Source: an uncultured Fidelibacterota bacterium
GTDB lineage: Bacteria; Fidelibacterota; Marinisomatia; Marinisomatales; Marinisomataceae
Assembly (NCBI GenBank): GCA_902525615.1
Contig: CABZHT010000001.1
Coordinates: 578,811-642,810 of the forward strand
Reading direction: 5' to 3'
DNA length: 64,000 nucleotides
In this document: positions 37,439 to 45,568 of the stretch, one piece after another
How positions within the stretch are numbered: the stretch's first letter is position 1
Layout: each line of letters begins with the position of its first letter
Notes under the pieces: generated by a model
What the model was told of the DNA's origin: nothing
What the model saw: only the letters and a program-made list of their open reading frames with translations
Database searches by the model: none
Program-made: the position numbers and the translations under genes

Positions 37439-37509
37439 GTGTAGCGTAGTCCGGTTAGCGCACCTGCTTTGGGAGCAGGGGGTCGCAGGTTCAAATCCTG
37501 CCACCCCGA
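37435..37509 (+). tRNA. tRNA-Pro (UGG), attachment site of an inserted element
   Basis: The acceptor CGGGGTG pairs with CACCCCG, discriminator A; the anticodon stem CCTGC/GCAGG encloses TTTGGGA (anticodon TGG), and the T-arm is GCAGG-TTCAAAT-CCTGC. The CCA tail is not encoded. Its 3' half from 37467 on is repeated exactly at 40854-40898, so this gene is the restored left end of an integrated segment and remains intact. Confidence 0.97.
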
Positions 37510-37511
37510 CA
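37467..37511 (+). repeat. attL-like direct repeat (tRNA-Pro 3' end)
   Basis: The 45 bases start in the anticodon stem of tRNA-Pro and end two bases past its discriminator. They are identical to 40854-40898. The extent, anticodon to 3' end, matches the usual crossover region of tRNA-targeting integrases. Confidence 0.8.
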
Positions 37512-37557
37512 TTATCAATTCTTTGAGGAATTAGACAAGTTATACAGGGAAAAAGAG

Positions 37558-37586
37558 AGGCTACTTCGGTAGCCTTTCTTATTTTT
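37558..37586 (+). terminator. Intrinsic terminator after tRNA-Pro
   Basis: A 7-bp stem AGGCTAC/GTAGCCT with a UUCG tetraloop is followed by TTCTTATTTTT. It lies 49 bases beyond tRNA-Pro and therefore belongs to the inserted segment, shielding the cargo gene from tRNA transcription. Confidence 0.85.
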
Positions 37587-37620
37587 ATAACACATCATTG
37601 TACAGCAAATTCGGTCAAAA

Positions 37621-37644
37621 AATGGTGTTAATAATGGTGTTAAT
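37621..37644 (+). repeat. Tandem 12-bp repeat near the left island end
   Basis: Two exact, adjacent copies of AATGGTGTTAAT lie 110 bases inside the left boundary and 42 bases before the cargo gene. Short direct repeats in this place are typical arm-type binding sites for integrases; promoter or repressor sites for the cargo gene are the alternative. Confidence 0.5.
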
Positions 37645-37685
37645 TTTCAAATTGATTATTTTATGAAATATGACGACTTTGATAG

Positions 37686-40600
37686 ATGCGTAATTTTTGG
37701 CTCATTTTAAGCGTATTATGGTTATGGACATGTAGTGGTGGAGGCGATAAAGCAACTGGCCCTGAAGAACCACCAATCGTCATAAATCTAACTTCATTAG
37801 GTGGGCAAGCACAAAAAGGTCCATTTAATAATGGTACTGCTATTAATATAGCTGAGTTAACAAACACTTTAAGTCCAACAGGACGTAATTTTTCATCTGC
37901 TATTACGGATAACACTGGACGTTTTGCGGTAGCCAACGTGCAATTAGAATCTCCGTATGTTGAGCTAAGAGCTAACGGATACTATTTTAATGAAGTGTCA
38001 AATCAGATTTCTTCAGGACAATTAACGCTATTTGCTTTATCTAACTTGACTGGAAAAACTTCTCTTAATGTAAATATTTTGACCCATCTTGAAAAAAATA
38101 GAATGGTCACACTAATGTCTGGCGATAACCCAAAAACCTTTGCACAAGCCAAACTACAAGCGCAAGAAGAAGTATTAGCTATTTTTGATTATTCCCGAGC
38201 AAATGTACCTGAATCAGAATTATTGGACATAAGTCAAGATGGTGCAGCTAATGCGAAACTCTTAGCCATGTCCGCCATCATTCAGGGAGATTTAACCGTT
38301 GGTCAAATGTCACAATTATTAGCCAATATAAGTACAGACATTGCAAGTGACGGAACGCTTGATGATACCAATTTGAGAAATACCTTGATTGAAAATTCCA
38401 AAAATTTAGATATGGCAGAAGTGCGATCTAATATTGTTGCACATTATACTTCTTTAGGAATTTCAGCAACTATCCCAGATTTTGAAACAGAGATTAATCA
38501 ATTTTTAAAACCACCCGTAGCACAAGATATGAGTGCATCCACCGCAGAAGACACTGCCATTAATATCACGTTAGCAGGATCTGATCCTGAAGGTGAATCT
38601 TTAACGTATACCATTTTAGAAGTCAACAATGCCACGGTTACCTTAAATGGAAATGTGGCTAATTATCTTCCAGATGCTAACTATAATGGAACAGACACCT
38701 TTACTTATTATGCCAATGATGGAACAACAGATAGTAATGTGGCAACGGTGACTATGACGGTTTCTGGTGAAGATGATGATCCAAATACTCAAAATGCCGC
38801 AGCAACCACCGATGAAGATGTAGCAGTAGTCTTACAATTATCTGCAGAGGAGTATGATGGAGATAGTTATTCGTTTGCTATTATTGATCAGCCAAGTAAC
38901 GGAACTGTGAGTCTAGATGGTGTGAATGCAACCTATACTCCAAACCAAGATTTTAATGGGACAGATACGTTTACATTTGAAGCTACGGATGACTCTGGAC
39001 GCTTTATGAACGTTGGAACTGCAACCATTACAGTAAACCCTGTTAACGATCTTCCAATACTAGACGATGCAACAATAAGCGCATCGGTGGATGAAGAAGC
39101 TTCAGTCGATATTACAATTACGGCAACCGATGTTGATGGAGATCAATTATCATATCAATTTTCAACATCAGATAACAATGGTAATCAGGTAAATCCTCAA
39201 GGGAATATTAGTATTAATGGCAATGTGTTTACATTTACATCAAATCCTGATTCAGAACTGTCAGAAGGAGTGACTACCGATGGTCAGTTCTATTATTATG
39301 TTGTTGATAATTCAAACACTATTAATGGATATGGCTTAGCAACTGTTACTATAACAGGGGTAGATGACTCGCCACATGCAGATAACTTAGATGTTTCTGT
39401 TAATGAAAATAGTAATGTTTTTATTACCCTATCATCTACTGACCCAGATGGAGGCGATAATAGTAATATTCAATATGAAATTTCACAGAATCCTGATAAT
39501 GGAACTATTACATTAAATAATGATATTGTAGAATATATTCCTAATTCAGATTTTTATGGAAGTGACTCATTTAAGTATAAAGTTGTTGGTGATACAAATG
39601 AAGGGGTTGTGAATATTACAATTTATGAGGTAGTAGGTATTACCAAAACCTTTGAAATCGATGCTAACTGGAATAATGTTGTCACCGATGTGATTGTTGG
39701 TAGTAATAACAAGTTTATTGTTTACGGCAGAATGACACATAAATTCAGTGGAGCATTCAGTCCAAAAACATTTATGGCTGAGTTTAATCAGGATTTGTCA
39801 TTAAATCGTTCAGTTGAACATTCGCTCGATAATACTTCCACAGGCGATTTAATTGAACTAAGCAATAATTCATTTGTTGTTTGGAATCAAGCAGAAATAA
39901 CTTTCATAGATTCAGATTTTAATATTATAAATACAGTTCAACCCCACACATCTATAGGAAATGGTGATGGCACCTATTTCCAAATTGGAAGTGTGTATGA
40001 AGACAGTGGTTCGTTAATCATCTCTGGAAAAGATATTAGTACTAATGATGGAACAATGAAGCCAATGGTTGCAAGAATGGATTTTAGTGGCAATATCTTA
40101 TACAATAATATTTTTGAAACTAATAATTTAGATACTTCAGAGTTTTCATATGATTTTAATGGATATGGAAGATCTATAATAGCTGACAATACTATTTTAA
40201 TTGCTGGGACAAGCAGAAGAGTTAATTGGACCTGCAATAATCAAACTTCAATTTTTGAAATTGAAGATAATGGCTCTTCTTTTAATCTTTTAAACCAATT
40301 TAATGAACCCAACCCAGACTGTTCTGTTTCCGATGACGCTGGAGGGCTCACCGCAGTTTCAATTGCACTAAAGGAATCAACTGGTAGTGGCATATATTTT
40401 AATGTTGCTGGAACTTCTAATAATGATTTTATCTTTCAAACATTTGCAATTGAAGGAAGTGGTATGACCAAAATGGAAGAAAATCATAGTATTTATATTC
40501 AGGATTTTAGGGATGAAAATGTTGAATTAATTGTTAATCCAAGTAATCCTGCTGAAGCTTATTTAATAGCTGCAAGTACTACTTCATATATTTACTTGTA

Positions 40601-40802
40601 TAAGTATAATGGAGGCACTATTGAATGGGGAGGCACAAGAACAATTTTAAATGGCAAGACCACCGATGATTGGTTGGGTGGAATAGATTATATTGGTGAA
40701 GGAATACATAATGGCAAGATTATTTTTGGAGGATGGATTACAAATCATACCGATAATACAAATCCAGGTTTTTTAATGATTTTAGACTCAAACGGAGAAT
40801 AA
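37686..40802 (+). CDS. Large modular surface lipoprotein with cadherin-like repeats and putative beta-propeller (island cargo)
   Basis: Predicted 1038 residues. A lipoprotein signal ends LWTC (Cys17) followed by a GGGDK linker. An N-terminal domain (about 35-275) opens with a carboxypeptidase-regulatory-like beta fold (GGQAQKGPFNNG) and continues helical. Four tandem Ig/cadherin-like modules follow (about 276-358, 360-455, 457-558, 560-652), each with the pattern AxDEDxxV..., DxxGDxLxY, YxPNxDFNGTDTFTY. The last 380 residues hold repeated strands (VIVGSNNKFIVYG, GDLIELSNNSFVVWN, SLIISGKD) like a beta-propeller. No type IX C-terminal signal is evident. Adhesion or glycan binding at the surface is likely. 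The first 1.6 kb is clearly richer in GC than the last 1.4 kb. Confidence 0.85.
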   Translation: MRNFWLILSVLWLWTCSGGGDKATGPEEPPIVINLTSLGGQAQKGPFNNGTAINIAELTNTLSPTGRNFSSAITDNTGRFAVANVQLESPYVELRANGYYFNEVSNQISSGQLTLFALSNLTGKTSLNVNILTHLEKNRMVTLMSGDNPKTFAQAKLQAQEEVLAIFDYSRANVPESELLDISQDGAANAKLLAMSAIIQGDLTVGQMSQLLANISTDIASDGTLDDTNLRNTLIENSKNLDMAEVRSNIVAHYTSLGISATIPDFETEINQFLKPPVAQDMSASTAEDTAINITLAGSDPEGESLTYTILEVNNATVTLNGNVANYLPDANYNGTDTFTYYANDGTTDSNVATVTMTVSGEDDDPNTQNAAATTDEDVAVVLQLSAEEYDGDSYSFAIIDQPSNGTVSLDGVNATYTPNQDFNGTDTFTFEATDDSGRFMNVGTATITVNPVNDLPILDDATISASVDEEASVDITITATDVDGDQLSYQFSTSDNNGNQVNPQGNISINGNVFTFTSNPDSELSEGVTTDGQFYYYVVDNSNTINGYGLATVTITGVDDSPHADNLDVSVNENSNVFITLSSTDPDGGDNSNIQYEISQNPDNGTITLNNDIVEYIPNSDFYGSDSFKYKVVGDTNEGVVNITIYEVVGITKTFEIDANWNNVVTDVIVGSNNKFIVYGRMTHKFSGAFSPKTFMAEFNQDLSLNRSVEHSLDNTSTGDLIELSNNSFVVWNQAEITFIDSDFNIINTVQPHTSIGNGDGTYFQIGSVYEDSGSLIISGKDISTNDGTMKPMVARMDFSGNILYNNIFETNNLDTSEFSYDFNGYGRSIIADNTILIAGTSRRVNWTCNNQTSIFEIEDNGSSFNLLNQFNEPNPDCSVSDDAGGLTAVSIALKESTGSGIYFNVAGTSNNDFIFQTFAIEGSGMTKMEENHSIYIQDFRDENVELIVNPSNPAEAYLIAASTTSYIYLYKYNGGTIEWGGTRTILNGKTTDDWLGGIDYIGEGIHNGKIIFGGWITNHTDNTNPGFLMILDSNGE

Positions 40803-40853
40803 TTTTTAACTAATTTTCTATTATTTCAATAGTTATCAACGAGCTAACCTGTT

Positions 40854-40898
40854 CTTTGGGAGCAGGGGGTCGCAGGTTCAAATCCTGCCACCCCGACA
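40854..40898 (+). repeat. attR-like direct repeat (tRNA-Pro fragment)
   Basis: Exact copy of 37467-37511, without the 5' half of a tRNA. Just upstream, AGCTAACCTGTT still resembles the tRNA D/anticodon-stem sequence AGCGCACCTG with substitutions and a two-base insertion, so homology to tRNA-Pro fades gradually on this side. Confidence 0.8.
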
Positions 40899-40945
40899 AG
40901 TTTTGAAGTATTTTATCTTTTATCTATTTTTTCATAACTTTAAAA

Positions 40946-41392
40946 ATGAAATTTTTGTTGATTTTATTGTTTATTCAAAACCTCTTTTCTCAACAACCAA
41001 ATGAAAAATTATTAATTGAGAATTCAGTAAATTTTAATGAATTAATTAAGCATGAAGATATTTTTTATCTTAAAAAAAAGGATAATTTATATACAGGAAG
41101 TGTTGTAGTATCTGATTCTTTAGATAATATCATTCTCGAAGGTCAAATGATTGATGGCAAGACAACAGGAATGTGGACTCATTATTTTCCGAGTGGTGAA
41201 ATCTATGCTATTTTTACAGTTAAAAATAATCAATTAAACGGAGATTTTAAGCAATATTATCCGAGATCATCTATCTTACATAAAGAAGGATCATTTTTTG
41301 AAGGGGAAATGGATGGTATTTGGAAGCTCTATAATTTAAATAGCCAACTCTTATTTTCCATTCAGTATGATATTGGAAAAGTAGTTTATTAG
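40946..41392 (+). CDS. Secreted MORN-like repeat protein
   Basis: Predicted 148 residues with a signal peptide (LLILLFIQNLFSQ). Three MORN_2-type repeats follow: LEGQMIDGKTTGMWTHYFPSG, AIFTVKNNQLNGDFKQYYPR and KEGSFFEGEMDGIWKLYN, with the G-x-W/F-x-x-Y core. Such proteins occur widely in Bacteroidota as small periplasmic or outer membrane proteins of unknown role. First gene outside the right island boundary; the next gene starts one base after its stop. Confidence 0.75.
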   Translation: MKFLLILLFIQNLFSQQPNEKLLIENSVNFNELIKHEDIFYLKKKDNLYTGSVVVSDSLDNIILEGQMIDGKTTGMWTHYFPSGEIYAIFTVKNNQLNGDFKQYYPRSSILHKEGSFFEGEMDGIWKLYNLNSQLLFSIQYDIGKVVY

Positions 41393-41393
41393 C

Positions 41394-41606
41394 ATGAAAC
41401 ACTTAGAAAGCTCAAAATGGACCGCAGTAAAAAAAATCAAAAATTGGCGCCATTATGAAGTATTAAACATCAATAAAAAGAAGAAAATTGTTGAAATGTT
41501 TTCTGTGTGTGATAAAAAGATTAGAATTGAGGTATCTTTTAACGATCTTGTTGATAATTCTAAGTGGATGAGTGGTTGGATTGAAATTGTGGATGAAAAT
41601 CCTTAA
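41394..41606 (+). CDS. TIGR02450-family tryptophan-rich small protein
   Basis: Predicted 70 residues. The pattern SKWTAVKKIKNWRHYEVL, a mid-segment of basic and beta residues and the ending DNSKWMSGWIEI, with four Trp at characteristic positions, matches the small Trp-rich family found in marine bacteria. Function is unknown; homologues often sit next to DNA photolyase or lipid genes. Here it is between a MORN protein and an AlkB-type hydroxylase, 1 and 8 bases away. Confidence 0.75.
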   Translation: MKHLESSKWTAVKKIKNWRHYEVLNINKKKKIVEMFSVCDKKIRIEVSFNDLVDNSKWMSGWIEIVDENP

Positions 41607-41614
41607 TTTTGTTT

Positions 41615-42685
41615 ATGACATCATATTTAAAATTTTTTTTAACGCCTTTTTATCTCTTTTTAATGGCAATTTCTTTAATAATTGATGGATGGATTGGTCT
41701 ATTAATAGCTTTTTTAGTAGTAATATCAATTGTTATTGGCGAATTGTCATTTGGAGATGATATTTCTACTCCACATTATCGATTCCCATTTTTATTAGAT
41801 TTCTCACTCTTTATAAACGTTCCATTGTTTTTGATATTACTATATTTATATCTAGATAAAGTTTCTAATGCATTTGAATGGTATTATTTACTTTATATAC
41901 CAATATTGGGTTTATTGATGGCACTTAGCTTAATTAACATTGGGCATGAATTGGTCCACAGAACAAGTAAAAAATTTGATTGCGAAGTAGGTAATTGGGC
42001 TCTAGCCACTGCCTGGAATCCTGCTTTTGCAATTGAGCACGTTTATGGTCATCATAAAAATATTGGTATTGTTGAAGAAGATCCTGTTACTGCCACCTAC
42101 GGAGAAAACCCAATCAGTTTTGCTTTCAGCGCTTTTTTTAAAGAACATACCCATGCATGGGGGATTGAGACCAGACAACTAAAGCGAAGAAAACAAAATA
42201 TTTTATCTTTTCATAATAGAATTTTAAATGGGTACTTGAGAACTTTCATTGTTTTTGGATTAATTGGATATTTTTTTAGTTGGCAAGCAATGGTGATTTA
42301 TATTTCATTGGGCATTGTAGCTAATTACATTTTTCAATTAACAAATTTTATCGAGCATTATGGACTAGTACGTATGAAAGGAAAACCAGTGCAGTATCAT
42401 CATTCATGGAATTCTAATAATAGAATGACAAGCTATTTAACTTACAATTTAACCAGACATTCTGATCATCATGTACATGCTCAAAAGGAATTTTGGGAAT
42501 TAAATCCATGCAATAATAAAGGGGTTGTTCTTCCATCTGGTTATTTAACTTACATTCTTCTTTTTACGTTTTTCCCGTTTTACGCTAAATCACAAATGGA
42601 ACCAAGACTGAAGAATTGGCATCAAAATTATGCTTCTGATGATGAAAAATCATTGACTACCCATTATCTTAATTTTTCCAATTAG
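41615..42685 (+). CDS. alkB: AlkB-type membrane fatty acid desaturase/alkane 1-monooxygenase
   Basis: Predicted 356 residues from ATG 41615; a TTG two codons upstream is less likely. About six membrane helices alternate with the histidine boxes of the diiron site: NIGHELVHR near residue 109, EHVYGHHKN near 141, NFIEHYG near 243 (the HYG motif marks alkane hydroxylases rather than desaturases) and RHSDHHVHA near 281. It would hydroxylate medium-chain alkanes or related lipid chains with O2 and electrons from rubredoxin, not encoded nearby. No rubredoxin domain is fused. Confidence 0.87.
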   Translation: MTSYLKFFLTPFYLFLMAISLIIDGWIGLLIAFLVVISIVIGELSFGDDISTPHYRFPFLLDFSLFINVPLFLILLYLYLDKVSNAFEWYYLLYIPILGLLMALSLINIGHELVHRTSKKFDCEVGNWALATAWNPAFAIEHVYGHHKNIGIVEEDPVTATYGENPISFAFSAFFKEHTHAWGIETRQLKRRKQNILSFHNRILNGYLRTFIVFGLIGYFFSWQAMVIYISLGIVANYIFQLTNFIEHYGLVRMKGKPVQYHHSWNSNNRMTSYLTYNLTRHSDHHVHAQKEFWELNPCNNKGVVLPSGYLTYILLFTFFPFYAKSQMEPRLKNWHQNYASDDEKSLTTHYLNFSN

Positions 42686-42720
42686 GGTATAGAAAATATT
42701 TTGCATATATTTTTTGCTTT

Positions 42721-43749
42721 ATGCTATCATCACAATTTTTAATTAATCAAAAACAATGTTGCGGAAATGGATGTAGAATGTGTCCATATGAACCTCAACA
42801 TCTTCAAGGAAACCAACAATTACAAAAAAGATGGAATCAATCCAATAAAAAATCGTATACTACTCATATGAATAAAATAAATATTCCGATGATTGGACTT
42901 GGAACATGGCTTATTCCTAATGACGAGGCAGAGTCTATTACCAAAGATGCCATAAATTTAGGATACAAGCATATTGATACTGCTCAAGTATACCAAAATG
43001 AAGAAGGTATCGGCAACGCGCTTAAATCTTTAGCTATTCCAAGAAATGAAATTTATATCACTACAAAGATGTGGCCAGGAATGTTTAATCAAGAAGAACC
43101 ATTTCAAACATTTGATGGCGCAATCAAAGCTTGCGAACAAAGTCTAAAATTTTTACAAGTAGATGAAATAGATTTATACCTTATTCATAATCCATTTGCT
43201 AAGGAAAATAGATTAGAGCTATGGGAAGCTATGATAGAATTAAAAAAACAAGGGAAAGTCAAACATATTGGTGTTTCCAATTATAATGTACATCACATGA
43301 AAGAAATTGAAGCAGCAGAAATCGAAATGCCATCAGCTAACCAAATTGAAATTCATCCATGGCACGTAGTTACAAAGCCCTTAGCAGAATATATGGACAA
43401 GAATGAAATTCTTCCTATTGCCTATTCTACATTGGCACCTATTCCTAATTGGAGAGAAGGTTCACGCTGGAATGGAAAACCAGAAGATATGAAAAGTGGA
43501 GCAATGCCTTGTGAAGATATTGCAAATAAGTATGGAGTTACAGTTCCACAATTGTTCTTAAAATGGGCCATTCAACTCGGTTATCCTGTGTTACCAAAAT
43601 CTGTCAAATATGATAGACTTAAAGAGAATTTAAGTTTAGATCATTTCGAAATCTCAATTGATGATATGACTTTAATTTCAAATATAGCAATTGATGAACA
43701 AAAATGTCTTGCCTGGTCAGGAGATTTTGATCCCTTGGAGGTCGATTAA
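42721..43749 (+). CDS. Aldo/keto reductase with N-terminal CCGNGC cysteine-cluster extension
   Basis: Predicted 342 residues. Residues 1-49 hold QCCGNGCRMCPYEP, a DUF5522-like cysteine motif otherwise found in separate small proteins. From Met50 (nucleotide 42868) a complete AKR follows: MIGLGTWLIPN, DTAQVYQNEE with catalytic Asp/Tyr, ITTKMW (Lys), DLYLIHNPF (His) and late PVLPKSVKYDRLKENL for NADPH. There is no stop or frame change between the parts, and no clear ribosome-binding site precedes 42868, so I treat it as one fusion; two alternative starts cannot be excluded. Its stop overlaps the nuclease start by one base. Confidence 0.85.
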   Translation: MLSSQFLINQKQCCGNGCRMCPYEPQHLQGNQQLQKRWNQSNKKSYTTHMNKINIPMIGLGTWLIPNDEAESITKDAINLGYKHIDTAQVYQNEEGIGNALKSLAIPRNEIYITTKMWPGMFNQEEPFQTFDGAIKACEQSLKFLQVDEIDLYLIHNPFAKENRLELWEAMIELKKQGKVKHIGVSNYNVHHMKEIEAAEIEMPSANQIEIHPWHVVTKPLAEYMDKNEILPIAYSTLAPIPNWREGSRWNGKPEDMKSGAMPCEDIANKYGVTVPQLFLKWAIQLGYPVLPKSVKYDRLKENLSLDHFEISIDDMTLISNIAIDEQKCLAWSGDFDPLEVD

Positions 43750-44504
43750 TGGGGTATGGTTATAATCCTATTGTAGGAGAGAATTGGAGATATAATCCTG
43801 ATAAGACCTTCAAAATTAGTCGATCAAAAATTGAACTATATTTTAATTGTCCTACCTGCTTTTATAAAGATGCCAAGCTTGGTTTGAGAAAACCACCTAT
43901 GCCTGGATGGGCAATCAATAGCGCTGTTGATGATTTACTAAAAAAAGAAATGGATTTTTGTAGAGCTCAAGATCGTCCACATGGTATTTTTAAAGAAAAT
44001 GGATTGAACATAAAACCATTCCAACATGAAGATATTGAAAAGTGGCAACATACTTTCACAGGTATTCAATATCATGATGAAAAACATAATTTTTTATTAT
44101 ATGGCGGTGTTGATGATATCATGATAGATGAAGAAGATAAGCTTGTGGTTATTGATTTTAAAGCTACGGCCAAAAAAGCAGATATTTTATCATCTGCAGA
44201 CGTATATAATAATGGGGAGTCATACAAAAGACAATTAGAAGTTTATAGTTGGCTATTGCAACAAAATAGTTTTGATGTTTCTGACACTGGATATCTAATG
44301 TATTACAACGGGGATGCAAGTAAGCCTCATCTAGGAAGAGAAATGCATTTTAGAAGAACTCTGGTTCCATTTACATTGGATACATCTTGGATAGGACCGC
44401 AAGTAGAAGAGATGTATAATTGTTTGCAGTTAGATGAAGCTCCAGACTTTAATAATTCAAACTGTGAAGATTGTTTATATCTTACAACTGTCTCAAAGCT
44501 TTAA
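43749..44504 (+). CDS. PD-(D/E)XK nuclease, RecB/Cas4-like, with possible Fe-S cluster
   Basis: Predicted 251 residues. The nuclease core is visible: SRSKIELYFNCPTCFYKDAKLG at the start, GGVDDIMI near residue 119 (Asp), VVIDFKATAK near 135 (D-x-K), and RQLEVYSWLLQQ near 161 (motif IV Gln/Tyr). Cysteines pair as CPTC near 33-36 and CEDC near 239-242, the arrangement that holds a 4Fe-4S cluster in Cas4 and AddB. There is no CRISPR array or cas gene nearby, so a role in DNA repair or defence is inferred. It is coupled to the reductase gene by TAATG and shares a four-base interlocked stop with the next gene. Confidence 0.8.
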   Translation: MGYGYNPIVGENWRYNPDKTFKISRSKIELYFNCPTCFYKDAKLGLRKPPMPGWAINSAVDDLLKKEMDFCRAQDRPHGIFKENGLNIKPFQHEDIEKWQHTFTGIQYHDEKHNFLLYGGVDDIMIDEEDKLVVIDFKATAKKADILSSADVYNNGESYKRQLEVYSWLLQQNSFDVSDTGYLMYYNGDASKPHLGREMHFRRTLVPFTLDTSWIGPQVEEMYNCLQLDEAPDFNNSNCEDCLYLTTVSKL

Positions 44505-45175
44505 TTGACATATCCTGAAGGCTTTTCGAACATATAAATAATATCTAATCCTTCAGATCTAGACATTCCTCCTGGATTCAATCCAAGTTCACCCTCCGGA
44601 ATCTCATGATTTAATTCTTCATAATATTCTATCCAATGCACAAATGGAGAATTTGTACCAGGTTCATTGAATGTCATTGGATTTAATTGCATGATTTGTT
44701 GATTACTATCTGCAACCTGTAATCCTTCATAAATAATTTCAGAACAATAATAGGTTTCATCAGTGATATCAAAAATAAAATCATAAGGTTTCCCAAGTAA
44801 ATTATCTTTAATGTGTTTAAGAGCAGTTGGAATTAACTCTTCGTGTTCTTTCTTCAGTCTTCCAACAAGTACTTTGTTACTTCTATTTAAGAATTCTTCC
44901 AAAGTGGTTTCTGTAACAGTTTCTCCTATTGCTTCAGCTAATTTGGTAGTTTTAAGATTAGGTCCAACCTCAGTAATAATTGCACAATGAGATAGATTTG
45001 ATCCCATATAACCTTGGGTTACTGCTTCAATAGCATCACACGGTGGTCCACAATCTAAATCTTGAAAGAAAATATCACCTTCTTGAAAAGTAAATGAGGG
45101 TTGACGCAACATGAATGATACATAAAAAATAAAAAAACCAACCATTGCTATGGGAAAAAGATGTTTAGCTGACAT
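44501..45175 (-). CDS. YiiX-like permuted papain-fold enzyme, membrane-anchored
   Basis: Predicted 224 residues. An N-terminal membrane helix (FPIAMVGFFIFYVSFML) precedes FQEGDIFFQDLDCGPPCDAI and MGSNLSHCAIIT with His near 75, followed by LGKPYDFIFDITDETYYCSEIIYEG with the nucleophile Cys near 151; the His-before-Cys order is that of the permuted NlpC/P60 group (YiiX). Such enzymes hydrolyse amide or thioester bonds in cell wall or lipids. The Cys-rich DCGPPC insertion is unusual. Three bases separate it from the upstream EthD-like gene. Confidence 0.72.
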   Translation of the reverse strand: MSAKHLFPIAMVGFFIFYVSFMLRQPSFTFQEGDIFFQDLDCGPPCDAIEAVTQGYMGSNLSHCAIITEVGPNLKTTKLAEAIGETVTETTLEEFLNRSNKVLVGRLKKEHEELIPTALKHIKDNLLGKPYDFIFDITDETYYCSEIIYEGLQVADSNQQIMQLNPMTFNEPGTNSPFVHWIEYYEELNHEIPEGELGLNPGGMSRSEGLDIIYMFEKPSGYVN

Positions 45176-45178
45176 TAC

Positions 45179-45511
45179 CTAAGTATTATCAACTATTTTA
45201 ATTTCTCTTCCAGTGTATTCATAGCGATCAGGATCTGGCCATGCTTTAGCTACATCATGCCAATTATCTGAGGAACCATATTCTGTTTTTCTTCGTTCCA
45301 TTGCTTCCTGGTATTCCGCTTCTGAACTGAACCAAAGCTCTGCCATTCCACAGCATCCATTTTCAATATCTTCTTCAAAGAATGTCAGAATATATTTTTG
45401 TGGCTTAAGAACATTTACCATGTGAGGTGCATGGATATTTTCCCAGTGATCAAAGAAATTAGAACGTTTAATTCCAGTTCTATTTTGAATAAAAAGTATT
45501 TTTTTAACCAT
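45179..45511 (-). CDS. EthD-like dimeric alpha/beta-barrel protein
   Basis: Predicted 110 residues, soluble. KKILFIQNRTGIKRSNFFDHWENIHAPHMVN matches the EthD pattern (R-x-x-x-S-x-x-F-x-x-x-W-x-x-x-H), and AELWFSSEAEYQEAM follows. Family members form ferredoxin-like dimers and take part in degrading ethers or quinones. First gene of a two-gene minus-strand unit with the YiiX-like enzyme. Confidence 0.7.
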   Translation of the reverse strand: MVKKILFIQNRTGIKRSNFFDHWENIHAPHMVNVLKPQKYILTFFEEDIENGCCGMAELWFSSEAEYQEAMERRKTEYGSSDNWHDVAKAWPDPDRYEYTGREIKIVDNT

Positions 45512-45568
45512 AAGTGTCTCCTTAACATAACAAAGATAACATCTTTTTTTTATTTACAACATCATTAT

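Larger units (their letters stand above)
37467..40898. mobile_element. Putative 3.4-kb genomic island integrated in tRNA-Pro, one cargo gene, no recombinase
   Basis: A perfect 45-bp direct repeat (37467-37511 and 40854-40898) bounds the segment. The left copy is the 3' part of a complete tRNA-Pro gene and the right copy is an isolated fragment, the signature left by tyrosine-recombinase integration at a tRNA 3' end. The repeat-to-repeat unit is 3387 bp. Inside are a hairpin terminator, a tandem 12-bp repeat and one gene (37686-40802), but no integrase, excisionase or other mobility gene. It may be a satellite mobilised in trans or the remnant of a larger element. Confidence 0.7.

Noticed and set aside
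40803..40945. Second complete tRNA-Pro gene
   Set aside because: Only the 3' 45 bases match exactly; the acceptor 5' strand and D-arm are absent, so it is a repeat, not a gene.
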